From assembly GCF_036917395.1 (NCBI RefSeq), contig NZ_JBALDI010000021.1, positions 26,798-90,797 on the forward strand: a stretch of DNA of 64,000 bases, written 5' to 3'. The position numbers and the translations under genes are program-made. Positions 8,840 to 17,416 of the stretch are shown in pieces. A model generated the notes under the pieces. It was not told the origin of the DNA. It searched no databases and saw only the letters and a list, made by a program, of their open reading frames with translations. This DNA comes from Nostoc sp036917395 (lineage in GTDB: Bacteria > Cyanobacteriota > Cyanobacteriia > Cyanobacteriales > Nostocaceae). The stretch's first letter is position 1. Each line of letters begins with the position of its first letter.

Positions 8840-10036
8840 CTAAAACTTCCGCAACAGCGATATTGCTTGCCTGTACAAAAACAAATCCGCCTCGTGAACT
8901 TCAATTCCTTTTCCAATACGTTGTAACAGCGTTAAAGTCAATTCTCCACCCAAGTGTTCGCGGAACTCGCTTAAACCCCGGAACAGACAATGAGGATGTT
9001 CCAGTTGTGATAACTTATCATCCATTTCTGGCACATACAACGTGAAACCTAACGCCAACAAAGTATTTAATATCCGTTGCCATTCTGAACAATCCAGCAG
9101 TCCTAAAAGATAAGAATAGGTGCTATCCAAAGCGATGCCGATCGCAACTGCTTCGCCATGACGCAAACGATAATCTGTCAAATGCTCCAGTTTATGAGCC
9201 GCCCAATGTCCAAAATCCAGGGGACGAGACGAACCCATTTCAAAAGGATCGCCGCTATTGGCAATATGTTCTAGATGTAACTGAGCGCAACGATAGATGA
9301 TCTCTTGCATAGTGTCCATGTCTCGCTGCACAAGGGCTGCGGTGTGGAAATGGATAAAATGAAAAAAGTTAGCATCCTTAATCAGCGCCACTTTGATTGC
9401 TTCTGCGATTCCAGAACGCCAATCGCGATCGTCTAAGGTTGTCAAAAAGGCAGAATCATTTATAACTGCATAAGGTGGCGCAAATGTGCCCAGAAAGTTC
9501 TTTTTACCAAAGGCATTGATGCCGTTCTTGACTCCCACCCCGGAATCATTTTGCGCTAACACCGTTGTCGGAATGCGAATCACGCGAATTCCCCGGTGAG
9601 CAGTTGCAGCAGCATATCCTACCAAATCCAACACAGCCCCACCCCCGATCGCTAATATGTAGGAGTGGCGACATAATCCTGCTGCTTCAATCTGTTGGTG
9701 GATTTGCTCTAGCAAAGTGGGATCATTTTTGGCAGCTTCTCCTCCCGAAATTATCATCGGTTGAGCTGCGATCGCTACCACCTCTGCATAAAACTTGGTA
9801 TACGCTACTAATTGCTTAACCAATTCAGGTTGATACTGCAATATTCCTGCGTCTACCACTGCAACTACTTTCTTGGGCTTTGTCTCCCCATCCGCTGTAA
9901 TCACTTGCGCTAGCGTCGGGTTTTTCAACTCAAATAAATTTTGGGTGAAGTAAACCTCGTAGTTGAAAGTAACCGAAACACGTTGATGAATTGGTTGCAG
10001 ATTGAATCTACTTTTTTGCTTAATCTCAACTACCAT
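8840..10036 (-). CDS. 3-dehydroquinate synthase homologue, EboD-like (aroB of the scytonemin cluster)
   Basis: A 398-residue sugar-phosphate cyclase. It keeps the NAD/active-site features of dehydroquinate synthases: SGGEAAKND, GGGAVLDLVG, RIPTTVLAQNDSGVG with KNGIN, and the likely metal ligands in GIAEAIKVALIKD, DFGHWAAHKLE and RHGEAVAIG. The N-terminal QRVSVTFNYEVYFTQNLF extension and the GDPFEMGSSRPLDFGHW stretch differ from housekeeping AroB and fit the EboD-type branch, associated with ebo precursor-export clusters. It therefore may not be a simple shikimate enzyme. The start overlaps the stop of the DsbA-like gene by 7 bp, indicating translational coupling. Confidence 0.85.
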   Translation of the reverse strand: MVVEIKQKSRFNLQPIHQRVSVTFNYEVYFTQNLFELKNPTLAQVITADGETKPKKVVAVVDAGILQYQPELVKQLVAYTKFYAEVVAIAAQPMIISGGEAAKNDPTLLEQIHQQIEAAGLCRHSYILAIGGGAVLDLVGYAAATAHRGIRVIRIPTTVLAQNDSGVGVKNGINAFGKKNFLGTFAPPYAVINDSAFLTTLDDRDWRSGIAEAIKVALIKDANFFHFIHFHTAALVQRDMDTMQEIIYRCAQLHLEHIANSGDPFEMGSSRPLDFGHWAAHKLEHLTDYRLRHGEAVAIGIALDSTYSYLLGLLDCSEWQRILNTLLALGFTLYVPEMDDKLSQLEHPHCLFRGLSEFREHLGGELTLTLLQRIGKGIEVHEADLFLYRQAISLLRKF

Positions 10037-10677
10037 ATTTTTGCTGATCTATCTATAAGTGCGGCACGATTCAAAGCTTGAAGGAACATTTCTACTGAGT
10101 GAGAACCATTTATCTTGACTTTGTTATTGATGATGAAGAACGGCACACTGTTGATGCCATTCGGTCTAGCAAATGTTGATTCAGCTACAAAGGCTTTAAC
10201 CGCAGCATCATCATTTAATTGTAACCATAATTCTCTATAATCCATTTTATAAGCTGTACCTATGGTAATTAGAACGTCAATATCTCCAATGTTCAAACCG
10301 TTTTCAAAGTAAGCTTTATAAATGGCTTCTACGACATCATTTTTTACGTTTACTGGTGCGAGTGCAATCAGTTTGTGAGAAAGCTTAGTATTGACAGCCA
10401 AACGAATTTTGTCAAAATGTAGCTTGACTCCAGCTGCCTCACCTGCGCGTCGTGTAGAATCAAACAGAAGTTGCAGTTCTTCTGCTTTGATACCTTTTCT
10501 ATTTCGCATAAAGCTGTAAAATTCGTACCCGTCAGCAGGAACAGCATTGTCGAGAATAAAGGGATGCCAGCGGATATCTACTTCTTTTTCTTGCCATTGT
10601 GCCAGTGCATCAAACAGATTCTTTATTCCAATTCTGCACCAGGGACAAACAGGATCGTGAAAGATGTCTATCAGCAT
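10030..10677 (-). CDS. DsbA/FrnE-family thiol oxidoreductase, scytonemin cluster
   Basis: A 215-residue thioredoxin-fold protein with a helical insert. The redox motif CPWC is at residues 11-14, directly after the first strand, and the cis-proline motif NSVPFF is near residue 176. There is no signal peptide, so it should be cytoplasmic, like FrnE and polyketide-associated DsbA homologues. A dsbA-type gene is a known member of the N. punctiforme scytonemin cluster, but its role is undetermined. It overlaps the following aroB-like gene by 7 bp. 2-Hydroxychromene-2-carboxylate isomerases share the fold, but the intact CxxC favours a redox role. Confidence 0.9.
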   Translation of the reverse strand: MLIDIFHDPVCPWCRIGIKNLFDALAQWQEKEVDIRWHPFILDNAVPADGYEFYSFMRNRKGIKAEELQLLFDSTRRAGEAAGVKLHFDKIRLAVNTKLSHKLIALAPVNVKNDVVEAIYKAYFENGLNIGDIDVLITIGTAYKMDYRELWLQLNDDAAVKAFVAESTFARPNGINSVPFFIINNKVKINGSHSVEMFLQALNRAALIDRSAKIW

Positions 10678-10788
10678 ATTTTTTGTTCCTTAAATGCTAA
10701 TATTTGTGTGCATCTGTGGTTTAAAATCTGGTTGTAGAGACGTTTTAGCTGTTGTTTTTAAAGGCTGTAGCAAAGTGTTAATTTTCTC

Positions 10789-11790
10789 TTAAAAAAAGCT
10801 TTGAGTATTTTCAAATTCTTGAATTAATGCGTCTCTATCTTTACTCAACACCAGTTTCGCTAAACGGCTATAAGTATTAGCTAAAGACCTAATTGCATCA
10901 CACCTCTCTTCTGTAGCTAACATAATATCAACACATAAGTGAGGATTTTGAGAAAACAAACGTTTAACAATGTCAATTTCTTGACGGTAGTTAGGAGTTG
11001 ACATTGTTAGACTTTGCTCTATGTTAACTCTTGTTTGTGCTAAGAAAACACCAAGACTAAATCTACAAAAATGCTGCGTTGCTTGAATAATCACCATCAT
11101 TTGATCATGTTCTTCAGGCGTGCAAACAATCAACTCCCCACCTTGACTTTTAAGAAAATCTAATAACCAGTGAAATGAATCATCGTTTCGACCTGGACAC
11201 ACTACCACTTTTTGTCCTAAAAACGATTTTATATTTGGCCCAAACATTGGATGTAAACCCATGACTGGGCCTGAATGGTGTTCGAGCATTGCCTGAGTTG
11301 GCTGAGTCTTTACACTCGTGATGTCACACAAAGCTGTATTTGGGGCAAGGTATTTAGCTGCACGCTTGATAACATCAACTGTATATTCAATAGGAACGCT
11401 TACTAATACTAATTCTGCCTGACTTAACAGTTGATCTGCATACTCCCAATCTTCATGTTCGAGAACACTAACATTGTGACCTACTTGCTGAAGCTGCTCT
11501 TTAAATAATCTTCCCATCCTGCCACATCCACCGATGATGGTAATTTGTCGGGCGCTGAGATGATTTATTGCAGATTTAGGAATTAGAGTGGCATGACAAC
11601 TATTTACTACACCTGCCCAAACAGACTCAGGAATACCAGCTTCAGCAAGTAGGGGAGCCACACCAGCCAGTTGTTCATCTAAAGAAGGAAATTCTGATGC
11701 TGCTAATAATGATAGGCGATCGCTCAGTAAGGCGATCAAGCTTTGGTCAGTTTTTTTAAGCTGATCTGAATAAGAGGATTTCAAGGGCAT
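10789..11790 (-). CDS. tyrA: Prephenate dehydrogenase (TyrA) with degenerate chorismate-mutase-like N-terminus
   Basis: NAD(P)-dependent oxidative decarboxylation of prephenate gives p-hydroxyphenylpyruvate, one of the two ScyA substrates. I place the start at the ATG at 11790 (333 aa), since GGGGA lies 8 nt before it; the open frame runs to a TTG at 11805. Residues about 10-85 resemble the chorismate mutase part of enteric T-protein (LIALLSDRLSLLA) but lack the usual basic active-site residues. The dehydrogenase follows with IIGGCGRMGRLF, SVPIEYT, DITSVKTQP and GLHPMFGPN. It begins 18 bp after the glycosyltransferase stop, so the two are likely co-transcribed. Confidence 0.93.
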   Translation of the reverse strand: MPLKSSYSDQLKKTDQSLIALLSDRLSLLAASEFPSLDEQLAGVAPLLAEAGIPESVWAGVVNSCHATLIPKSAINHLSARQITIIGGCGRMGRLFKEQLQQVGHNVSVLEHEDWEYADQLLSQAELVLVSVPIEYTVDVIKRAAKYLAPNTALCDITSVKTQPTQAMLEHHSGPVMGLHPMFGPNIKSFLGQKVVVCPGRNDDSFHWLLDFLKSQGGELIVCTPEEHDQMMVIIQATQHFCRFSLGVFLAQTRVNIEQSLTMSTPNYRQEIDIVKRLFSQNPHLCVDIMLATEERCDAIRSLANTYSRLAKLVLSKDRDALIQEFENTQSFF

Positions 11791-11798
11791 TTTTGCTG

Positions 11799-11803
11799 TC
11801 CCC
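11799..11803 (-). promoter_or_regulatory. Ribosome binding site deciding the tyrA start
   Basis: GGGGA on the minus strand, 8 nt before the ATG at 11790. It supports that ATG over the TTG at 11805, whose codon overlaps this site. Confidence 0.65.
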
Positions 11804-11808
11804 AATTT

Positions 11809-13098
11809 TCAAATATCAACAAGTGATTCTTTAGAACTCATTTCGGGCAAGATATCCAAAGTTGTTGCTCCTTTGGCAATCACATCAGAAAATAACTCTT
11901 CATACCGATCTAATGCTTGCTCAAAGGAATAGTTTTCTACCGCAAACTTTCTTCCTCTACGCCCTAATTGCGCTGCTAATTCCGGCTGATTATATAAATC
12001 CAATACCGCCGCAGCCAAAGCATCTGCTGACTCTGGCTCAACGATAATGCCACCGTCACTTTCTCGGATAGCTTTGGCAGCAGTCCCAGTGGCGGGAACT
12101 GAAGCCACAATTGGGCGACCACTGGCTAACAGCAGTGGTATTTTAGAAGGCATATTGAAGGAAATCACATTGCGCTTTTGCACAATCAACCCGACGTCTG
12201 TTGCTGCTAACATTTGTGGTAGTTTTTCTCGCGGTTGCAATGGTAAAAGCAAAACGTTATCTGCTCCACAAGCAAGACAATGTTTTTGCAACCTTTCGAG
12301 AGCTTGGGATTCCCCAGCTATGACAAAGACAATTTCTTTTTGATGACGCAAGTGAGATGCTGCTTCTATTACTGTTTCCAAACCTTGCGTCAGAGCAATA
12401 TTACCTGAGTAAAGCACTACAAATTTACCATCGAGTTGATGGGTAGCTCTCCAAGAATTTTTCTCCTTCGGTAAAGGGCGGATAAAATTTAGATTCACCC
12501 AATTGGGAATGCAGGCAATTTTATTAGCAGGTACACCTTTATTTATTAAATTATCTACAAAGCCATCGGCAATCACGCTAACGGTATGTGCAGTTCGGTA
12601 GGCAAATTTTTCTAGCGCTTCTAGAGCGAGAATCATCAACTTATTTTTAATTAACCCAACACGCACGGCAGCTTCTGGGAGGATATCTTGCACATTCAAC
12701 ACTACTGGGCAATTGTATAACCAACCTATTAAGGTTGCAGGTAAGCAAACTAATAGTGGCGGTACTGTTAAGAGAATTACATCAGGTCGTTCGCCCTTGA
12801 GCGCTTGTGGCAAACTCGTAAAGACAAAGCTCAACTCTAGGAGTAGCCGATCTATAAGGTTGGGTTTAGACTTAATCCGCAGGTAACTACGCTGAATATT
12901 GACACCATTTTTCTGTTCAGTAACGTATAACTTACCCTGATACCCATCGTAAATCTGACGCTGAGGATAGTTAGGCATACCTGTGATTACCCGTACTTGG
13001 TGCCCTCGCTTCACTAGCCCTTCTGCTAGTTCAGTCATCAAAGGTGCAATACCAATTGGTTCTGGATGATAGTTATATGAATAAATCAGAATCTGCAT
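11809..13098 (-). CDS. Family 4-type glycosyltransferase (WcaI-like), scytonemin cluster
   Basis: A 429-residue GT-B enzyme. The N-terminal half has YSYNYHPEPIGIAPLM and GHQVRVITGMPNYP, typical of WcaI-like transferases. The C-terminal half has the donor site: VVLYSGNIALTQGLE, AATDVGLIVQ, and MPSKIPLLLASGRPI followed by GGIIVEPES. There is no signal peptide; a hydrophobic stretch near residue 110-130 suggests membrane association. A glycosyltransferase is present at this position in the described Nostoc cluster. It may glycosylate scytonemin or a precursor, or link it to sheath polysaccharide; this is inference. scyF lies 200 bp upstream and tyrA follows closely. Confidence 0.9.
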   Translation of the reverse strand: MQILIYSYNYHPEPIGIAPLMTELAEGLVKRGHQVRVITGMPNYPQRQIYDGYQGKLYVTEQKNGVNIQRSYLRIKSKPNLIDRLLLELSFVFTSLPQALKGERPDVILLTVPPLLVCLPATLIGWLYNCPVVLNVQDILPEAAVRVGLIKNKLMILALEALEKFAYRTAHTVSVIADGFVDNLINKGVPANKIACIPNWVNLNFIRPLPKEKNSWRATHQLDGKFVVLYSGNIALTQGLETVIEAASHLRHQKEIVFVIAGESQALERLQKHCLACGADNVLLLPLQPREKLPQMLAATDVGLIVQKRNVISFNMPSKIPLLLASGRPIVASVPATGTAAKAIRESDGGIIVEPESADALAAAVLDLYNQPELAAQLGRRGRKFAVENYSFEQALDRYEELFSDVIAKGATTLDILPEMSSKESLVDI

Positions 13099-13195
13099 GA
13101 GCTGTTAATGTCCTGGAAGCACCTTGATAATGTTGGCTTTGTTGTGTTAACCCAGTTTTTATCTCCCTTGTTTTGAAAATTTCTTAGGGGAGCCA

Positions 13196-13273
13196 GTAGG
13201 GTGTGTTACCGCGAAGCGTAACGCACCAAAATTCTTGAGATGGTGGGTTATACCCTTGGCTAACCCACCCTAC
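13196..13273. repeat. GTAGGGTG-type dispersed element, copy 1
   Basis: Begins GTAGGGTGTGTTA and ends TAACCCACCCTAC, nearly perfect inverted ends. An inner hairpin (GGTGGGTTA at 13242-13250 with TAACCCACC at 13261-13269) is present. It lies between scyF and the glycosyltransferase. Related elements are at 41326, 42253 and 54687. Confidence 0.8.
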
Positions 13274-13298
13274 GAAACTGTTACTCAAGCATCAAAAC

Positions 13299-14495
13299 TC
13301 AGCACTGTTTTTGCAGTTCCTTCTCTAAACCGAAGACTGTTTTTTGTTGCCCACGTTTCTTCAATGTAACGGTAGCAGCCCCAAATCCAAGTAATGCTAA
13401 ACCCAATATTGAACTAGATTCAGGTACTTGAGTTGTGCCCTCTACATTTAACACTTGGACGCGACCTTGGAAGAAATCGCCCACATAAAGCTTGCCATCT
13501 TTGAGGGCTGTACCACCCGTCCAGTTAAATTTGCCTGGAGTGAGGTCGAGGGGATTGCCAAAAGGAGGACCAGTTAATGCTGGAGGCGGGACTGGGTTGC
13601 CTGATGCATCTAGGGCTGGTTGACCGTAGGAAGTCAGGAACGTACCGTTTTTATCAAATACCTGAACGCGGCTGTTGATAGAATCAGCTACATAAACATT
13701 CTCTTGGTCGTCCACTTCGATGCCAATTGGCTGAAGAAGCTGTCCAGGTCCGCTACCTGCTGAACCAAATGTGTACAGAGGTTTTCCATTTGGATCGAGT
13801 ACTTTAACGCGGTTGTTATACTGGTCAGCTACAAAGATATTTCCACTGACTGGGGAAATTCTTATACCTGCTACACCTTGAGTTTCTCCAAGTCCAGTGC
13901 CGACATTGCCACCAATGACACCAATTTGCTTTCCGTCAGGTGTGAATTTAAAGATCCTTTCGCCGTTAAAATCACCTGCGTAAACGTTACCAGCTTTGTC
14001 AAATGTCACACCAGATGGTCCAAAGAAAATCCTACCTGGTATGAGACCGGTAAAATCTCCATTTGCAAAGGATCTAATAAATTTACCCTGAGAATCGAAT
14101 TGATTGATGCGGTTGTTGTAAACATCACCTGCATACAAATCCCCTGTTACGGGATTAAAGTCTACAGTTGTTGGCTCGTCAAACTGTCCGGGCCCTGTGC
14201 CGCCGGAGCCAATTGCTCCAATATACTGACCGCTTGGACTAAATTTTTCAATTTTGTTACCGACGTTGTAGTTAGGAGTACCATCCGGGTTAACACCGCG
14301 TCCGTTAGATATAAGGGTATTCCCTTGGCTATCCACCGCTATGCCTTGGGGAACAAACAGTTGCCCAGGACCGAAGCCAGGTTCGCCGATACTTCTGTCG
14401 TAAGTTAATGTTACAGCCTTGGCTTGGGCTGCTGTTGCCAACACCAAGAATCCAGTACCGAGAATGCCGATTGACAAATTTTTGACTAAACCCAT
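13299..14495 (-). CDS. scyF: ScyF: exported NHL-repeat beta-propeller protein with PEP-CTERM-like tail
   Basis: 398 residues: signal peptide (about 1-25, ending AAQAKA), then about five to six NHL blades of the form GIAVD..GN.Y.AD..NNR...FD..G (for example AGDVYNNRINQFD, VADQYNNRVKVLD, VADSINSRVQVFD). The tail from 357 has VPES, a hydrophobic helix (ILGLALLGFGAA) and a basic KKR, a PEP-CTERM-like sorting signal with a slightly aberrant motif and a long basic extension. Genetic work in N. punctiforme places scyDEF in late, extracytoplasmic scytonemin assembly. AGGA before the ATG supports the start. A strong hairpin separates it from scyE. Confidence 0.95.
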   Translation of the reverse strand: MGLVKNLSIGILGTGFLVLATAAQAKAVTLTYDRSIGEPGFGPGQLFVPQGIAVDSQGNTLISNGRGVNPDGTPNYNVGNKIEKFSPSGQYIGAIGSGGTGPGQFDEPTTVDFNPVTGDLYAGDVYNNRINQFDSQGKFIRSFANGDFTGLIPGRIFFGPSGVTFDKAGNVYAGDFNGERIFKFTPDGKQIGVIGGNVGTGLGETQGVAGIRISPVSGNIFVADQYNNRVKVLDPNGKPLYTFGSAGSGPGQLLQPIGIEVDDQENVYVADSINSRVQVFDKNGTFLTSYGQPALDASGNPVPPPALTGPPFGNPLDLTPGKFNWTGGTALKDGKLYVGDFFQGRVQVLNVEGTTQVPESSSILGLALLGFGAATVTLKKRGQQKTVFGLEKELQKQC

Positions 14496-14577
14496 GAGTT
14501 TGAAGTCCTGGTTGTATGAGTTATACTCTTTCCTAGATTAATTTTGTTCCCAGTCCCAATTTGGGAACCCGGTAATT

Positions 14578-14630
14578 TAGGCTGCTGCCTCTTGTTTGAA
14601 ATGCAACTTTCTGTATGAGGCAGCAGCCTA
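14578..14630. other. Perfect 14-bp stem hairpin between scyE and scyF
   Basis: TAGGCTGCTGCCTC (14578-14591) pairs with GAGGCAGCAGCCTA (14617-14630) across a 25-nt loop. Just beside it GTTCCCA/TGGGAAC (about 14546-14568) forms a second stem. No U-run follows in the direction of transcription, so it is more likely a processing or partial attenuation site, or a mobile palindrome, than a simple terminator. Confidence 0.75.
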
Positions 14631-14651
14631 TTTTGTAGAATTTACTCGGAA

Positions 14652-15947
14652 TTAGACAGTCTCTACTTTGGCTAATTCTTTGCTACGTTTGCGCTTCAGC
14701 ATTGAAGTTGCACCTAAAGCACTAGCAACTATCAGACCTATTGAAGAGGTGGGTTCGGGAACTTTGGTTACTCTAGGATCAATCTTGATAACTTGTCCTG
14801 TTCCTGCGAGTCTGGCTCGGTTTGCAATATATAAATCACCATCAGGGCCATAAGTGATGCCAGAACCAGCTTCTAGTCCATCACCACTCCAAATCGTTTC
14901 ACGAGTACCATCAGTGCCTATTTTGATCACAGAACCACTAATATCACCAGTGATAATACCGCCCTGTTGAATTTCTTTCCATTCGGAATGATTGATGTGT
15001 TGCAAGGCGTACAAATTGCCCTCAGGGTCGTATGTTACGCCAGTCAGCTGTGTAAAGCCATCGGCGATAACTTTTGATTGCAAGGTATTGGGGTCAAAGC
15101 TAAAGATACGTGCTTCTTTCTCTGGATAGGGAAAGTAAGTGTATTCGCTGACTGTTAAACTGCCATCTGGAGCAACTGTGATACCTGTAGGTACTGATTG
15201 CTGTGTTACAGGAAGCTTTGTTGGATCTACACCTGGGGGAAGCTTAGGAAATTCAAGTTTCTTATCTATCGTTTTCTTAGGAACTGCGGCTACGTTCTTA
15301 ATACCACTGCCATCGAGTGCCACACTATATATAGAGTTTCCACCACCATCAACTACGTAACCAGTCTCACCTTTAATTGCCAAAGCATAGGGGTTGGAAA
15401 TCAAATCAGTACCATCAGGATTAAATGCAGTTTCGTATTTTGCAAAATCGGCAAGAGTTGTCAACCCACCAGTTTTTAAGTCTACTTTGTATAATTTTCC
15501 GAGGTCAGGCGATTTTAAAACGGTATCACGATTGGTTGGATCGCCTGCTAGACCCGTCAAAAGATAAGCGTTACCTAGAGAATCAAATTTGATGTCGGCA
15601 GGCCCGGCTGCTTGTTCCCCAGAGGGCGATAATGCTAAAGAAGTCAGATCGGAAATTATATTTGTTTTTGTACCGTCTTTAGCAATTTTGATCAGGGAGC
15701 CATTCTGACCTGCACATAAAGGAATATACCCTGCGCTAGGTGATGCAATGCATCTTCCGTCTTTTCCATCACCCCCAGAACCGCTTTCTGTAACATAAAG
15801 ATTGCCGCTAGAATCAAAGTCCATTCCGCGTGGGTTACTAAGACCATCAGTAACTACCGTTAGGCTTGCAGCTTCGGCTGCTTTTGGTACAGAAACGCCA
15901 GCAATACAAAGGGTCAAAAGTGTAAGAGTAAATGATTTGAGTTTCAT
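14652..15947 (-). CDS. scyE: ScyE: exported beta-propeller protein with PEP-CTERM tail
   Basis: 431 residues of the ScyD/ScyE family. A signal peptide (1-26, ending AAEAAS) is followed by propeller-like repeats (GMDFDSSGNLYVTESG, GPADIKFDSLGNAYLLTG, GVTYDPEGNLYALQ, GITYGPDGDLYIANR). The C-terminus has VPEP at 396-399, a hydrophobic helix and KRKR, a textbook PEP-CTERM signal. It is a clear paralogue of ScyD (same MKLK-T-T-LT-C start and matching blades). Established work implicates it in scytonemin monomer assembly outside the cytoplasm; the mechanism is unclear. AAAGG before the ATG supports the start. Confidence 0.96.
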   Translation of the reverse strand: MKLKSFTLTLLTLCIAGVSVPKAAEAASLTVVTDGLSNPRGMDFDSSGNLYVTESGSGGDGKDGRCIASPSAGYIPLCAGQNGSLIKIAKDGTKTNIISDLTSLALSPSGEQAAGPADIKFDSLGNAYLLTGLAGDPTNRDTVLKSPDLGKLYKVDLKTGGLTTLADFAKYETAFNPDGTDLISNPYALAIKGETGYVVDGGGNSIYSVALDGSGIKNVAAVPKKTIDKKLEFPKLPPGVDPTKLPVTQQSVPTGITVAPDGSLTVSEYTYFPYPEKEARIFSFDPNTLQSKVIADGFTQLTGVTYDPEGNLYALQHINHSEWKEIQQGGIITGDISGSVIKIGTDGTRETIWSGDGLEAGSGITYGPDGDLYIANRARLAGTGQVIKIDPRVTKVPEPTSSIGLIVASALGATSMLKRKRSKELAKVETV

Positions 15948-16044
15948 ACCTTTGGAGATTGAGAGTTAAGTAAGTGGAAACTTTTATGGTTTTAAAGACA
16001 ACGAATCGCAGTCTTTGAGGAACGCAGGATTGGTTTGAAACTCT

Positions 16045-17334
16045 TTACTTGAGCGCCACGGCTCTATGTATGGAAGGTTTAGTGGCTCTCTTTTTGTGCA
16101 AGCAACCAACGCCAAAGGCAGCGATCGCTAACACACCTAAAGCAGAATCAGGTTCAGGGACAGATTTGGTATTTTCAATTCTGAGAACTTGTCCAAGTCC
16201 TGGGCGATCGCCTCGGTTGGTAACGTATACTGCACCATCAGCACCAATAGTCAGGGCGCTAGGCGACTCTAATCCATTGCCACTCAGAAGAGTTGTGCGT
16301 GTCCCATCAGTAGCTATTTTGATTACAGAACCATCAAAATTACCCTTCCAGGCTGACTGATTGGCGTACTGCAAAGCATATAAATTGCCCGCAGGATCAA
16401 ATTCCAAGTCTGTAAGTTGGGTAAAACCATCTGCAAAGACTGTTGATGTTCCATCAGCACCAACTCGATAGATTTTTGCCCCACCTTCAGGGAAGGGAAA
16501 ACCAGTAAATTGGCTGACATAATAAGCACCATCAGGCCCTTTTGCCACACTTGAGGGGACTGGTTGAGTTGCAAACTGCGATCGCACCGCTTCACCTTGA
16601 GATGGCACTTGTGCCGGTTCATTGGATGGGGTACCCTCAGGTGGAAAGACAGGATTACTCAATATGTCTTGAGGAAATGTAGTAATAGCTTGCAAATTAC
16701 TACCATCAATATTCACACTGAGTAAGTCATTTGCACCTGCATCTGATGCAACCAACTTATTGCCATCGATTACCAAACCCAAGGGATTGCTATCGACATC
16801 ACCACCATCGGGATTGTTAGCGAGTTCATAGTTAGCTAAATCAGCAATAGTCGTCCAGGAATTGGTATTAAAATCGGGAGCGATGATTTTACCAAGGTCA
16901 GTGTTACCTAAATTGCGATCGCGAAAGGCTGGATTAGCCCCATACCCAATCAGAACATAAGGTTTACCTGTAGCATCAAATTTGATGTCACGAGGACCAG
17001 CACCTCCACTACCATCTGGTAATGCTAACGAAGGGAGTCCTGTAAGTATCCGCTCTGTCTTACCATTCTCAATTTTGGTAACTGCACCACTTCTGCCATA
17101 ACATAAAGAACCGCCTTGACCACTTGGTGGTGGAACACAAGCTCCACTTCCCCCTATTCCCGCCTCTGTAACATAGAGATTACCATCAGGACTAAAGCTC
17201 AGACCTCCGGCATTATATAGACCATCGGCGATTACCGAAAATGATGCAGCTGAGGCAGCTTTCATTCCAGAAAAAGTGGCAACACAAAAAGTGAGAAAAG
17301 TAATAGTAAGTGGTTTCAGTTTCATGTGTCGCAA
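16045..17334 (-). CDS. scyD: ScyD: exported beta-propeller protein with PEP-CTERM tail
   Basis: 429 residues from the first ATG. The second ATG at 17325 (MKLKPLT) matches the ScyE start and is the likelier start. The signal peptide ends near AASAAS. Blades include GLSFSPDGNLYVTEAG, GPRDIKFDATGKPYVLIG, LEFDPAGNLYALQ and LTIGADGAVYVTNRGD. The C-terminus has VPEP at 392-395, a hydrophobic segment and HKKR, so it too carries PEP-CTERM. It is an adjacent paralogue of ScyE, indicating local duplication. It lies 82 bp after scyC. It is thought to be dispensable or accessory compared with scyE in the model strain; I am not certain of this. Confidence 0.95.
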   Translation of the reverse strand: MRHMKLKPLTITFLTFCVATFSGMKAASAASFSVIADGLYNAGGLSFSPDGNLYVTEAGIGGSGACVPPPSGQGGSLCYGRSGAVTKIENGKTERILTGLPSLALPDGSGGAGPRDIKFDATGKPYVLIGYGANPAFRDRNLGNTDLGKIIAPDFNTNSWTTIADLANYELANNPDGGDVDSNPLGLVIDGNKLVASDAGANDLLSVNIDGSNLQAITTFPQDILSNPVFPPEGTPSNEPAQVPSQGEAVRSQFATQPVPSSVAKGPDGAYYVSQFTGFPFPEGGAKIYRVGADGTSTVFADGFTQLTDLEFDPAGNLYALQYANQSAWKGNFDGSVIKIATDGTRTTLLSGNGLESPSALTIGADGAVYVTNRGDRPGLGQVLRIENTKSVPEPDSALGVLAIAAFGVGCLHKKRATKPSIHRAVALK

Positions 17335-17416
17335 TACAGCTTTGGGTAAAATCGTGGAGAATTCAGGGGTGAATTTTAAACGCAGAGGAACGCTGAGGGA
17401 AGCGCAGAGGTTTTAA

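Noticed and set aside
8725..9045. 106-codon plus-strand ORF
   Set aside because: Most of it is antisense to the aroB-like gene and it has no family features.
13878..14408. 176-codon plus-strand ORF antisense to scyF
   Set aside because: A shadow of the repetitive NHL-coding sequence; the scyF frame has signal peptide, blades and sorting tail.
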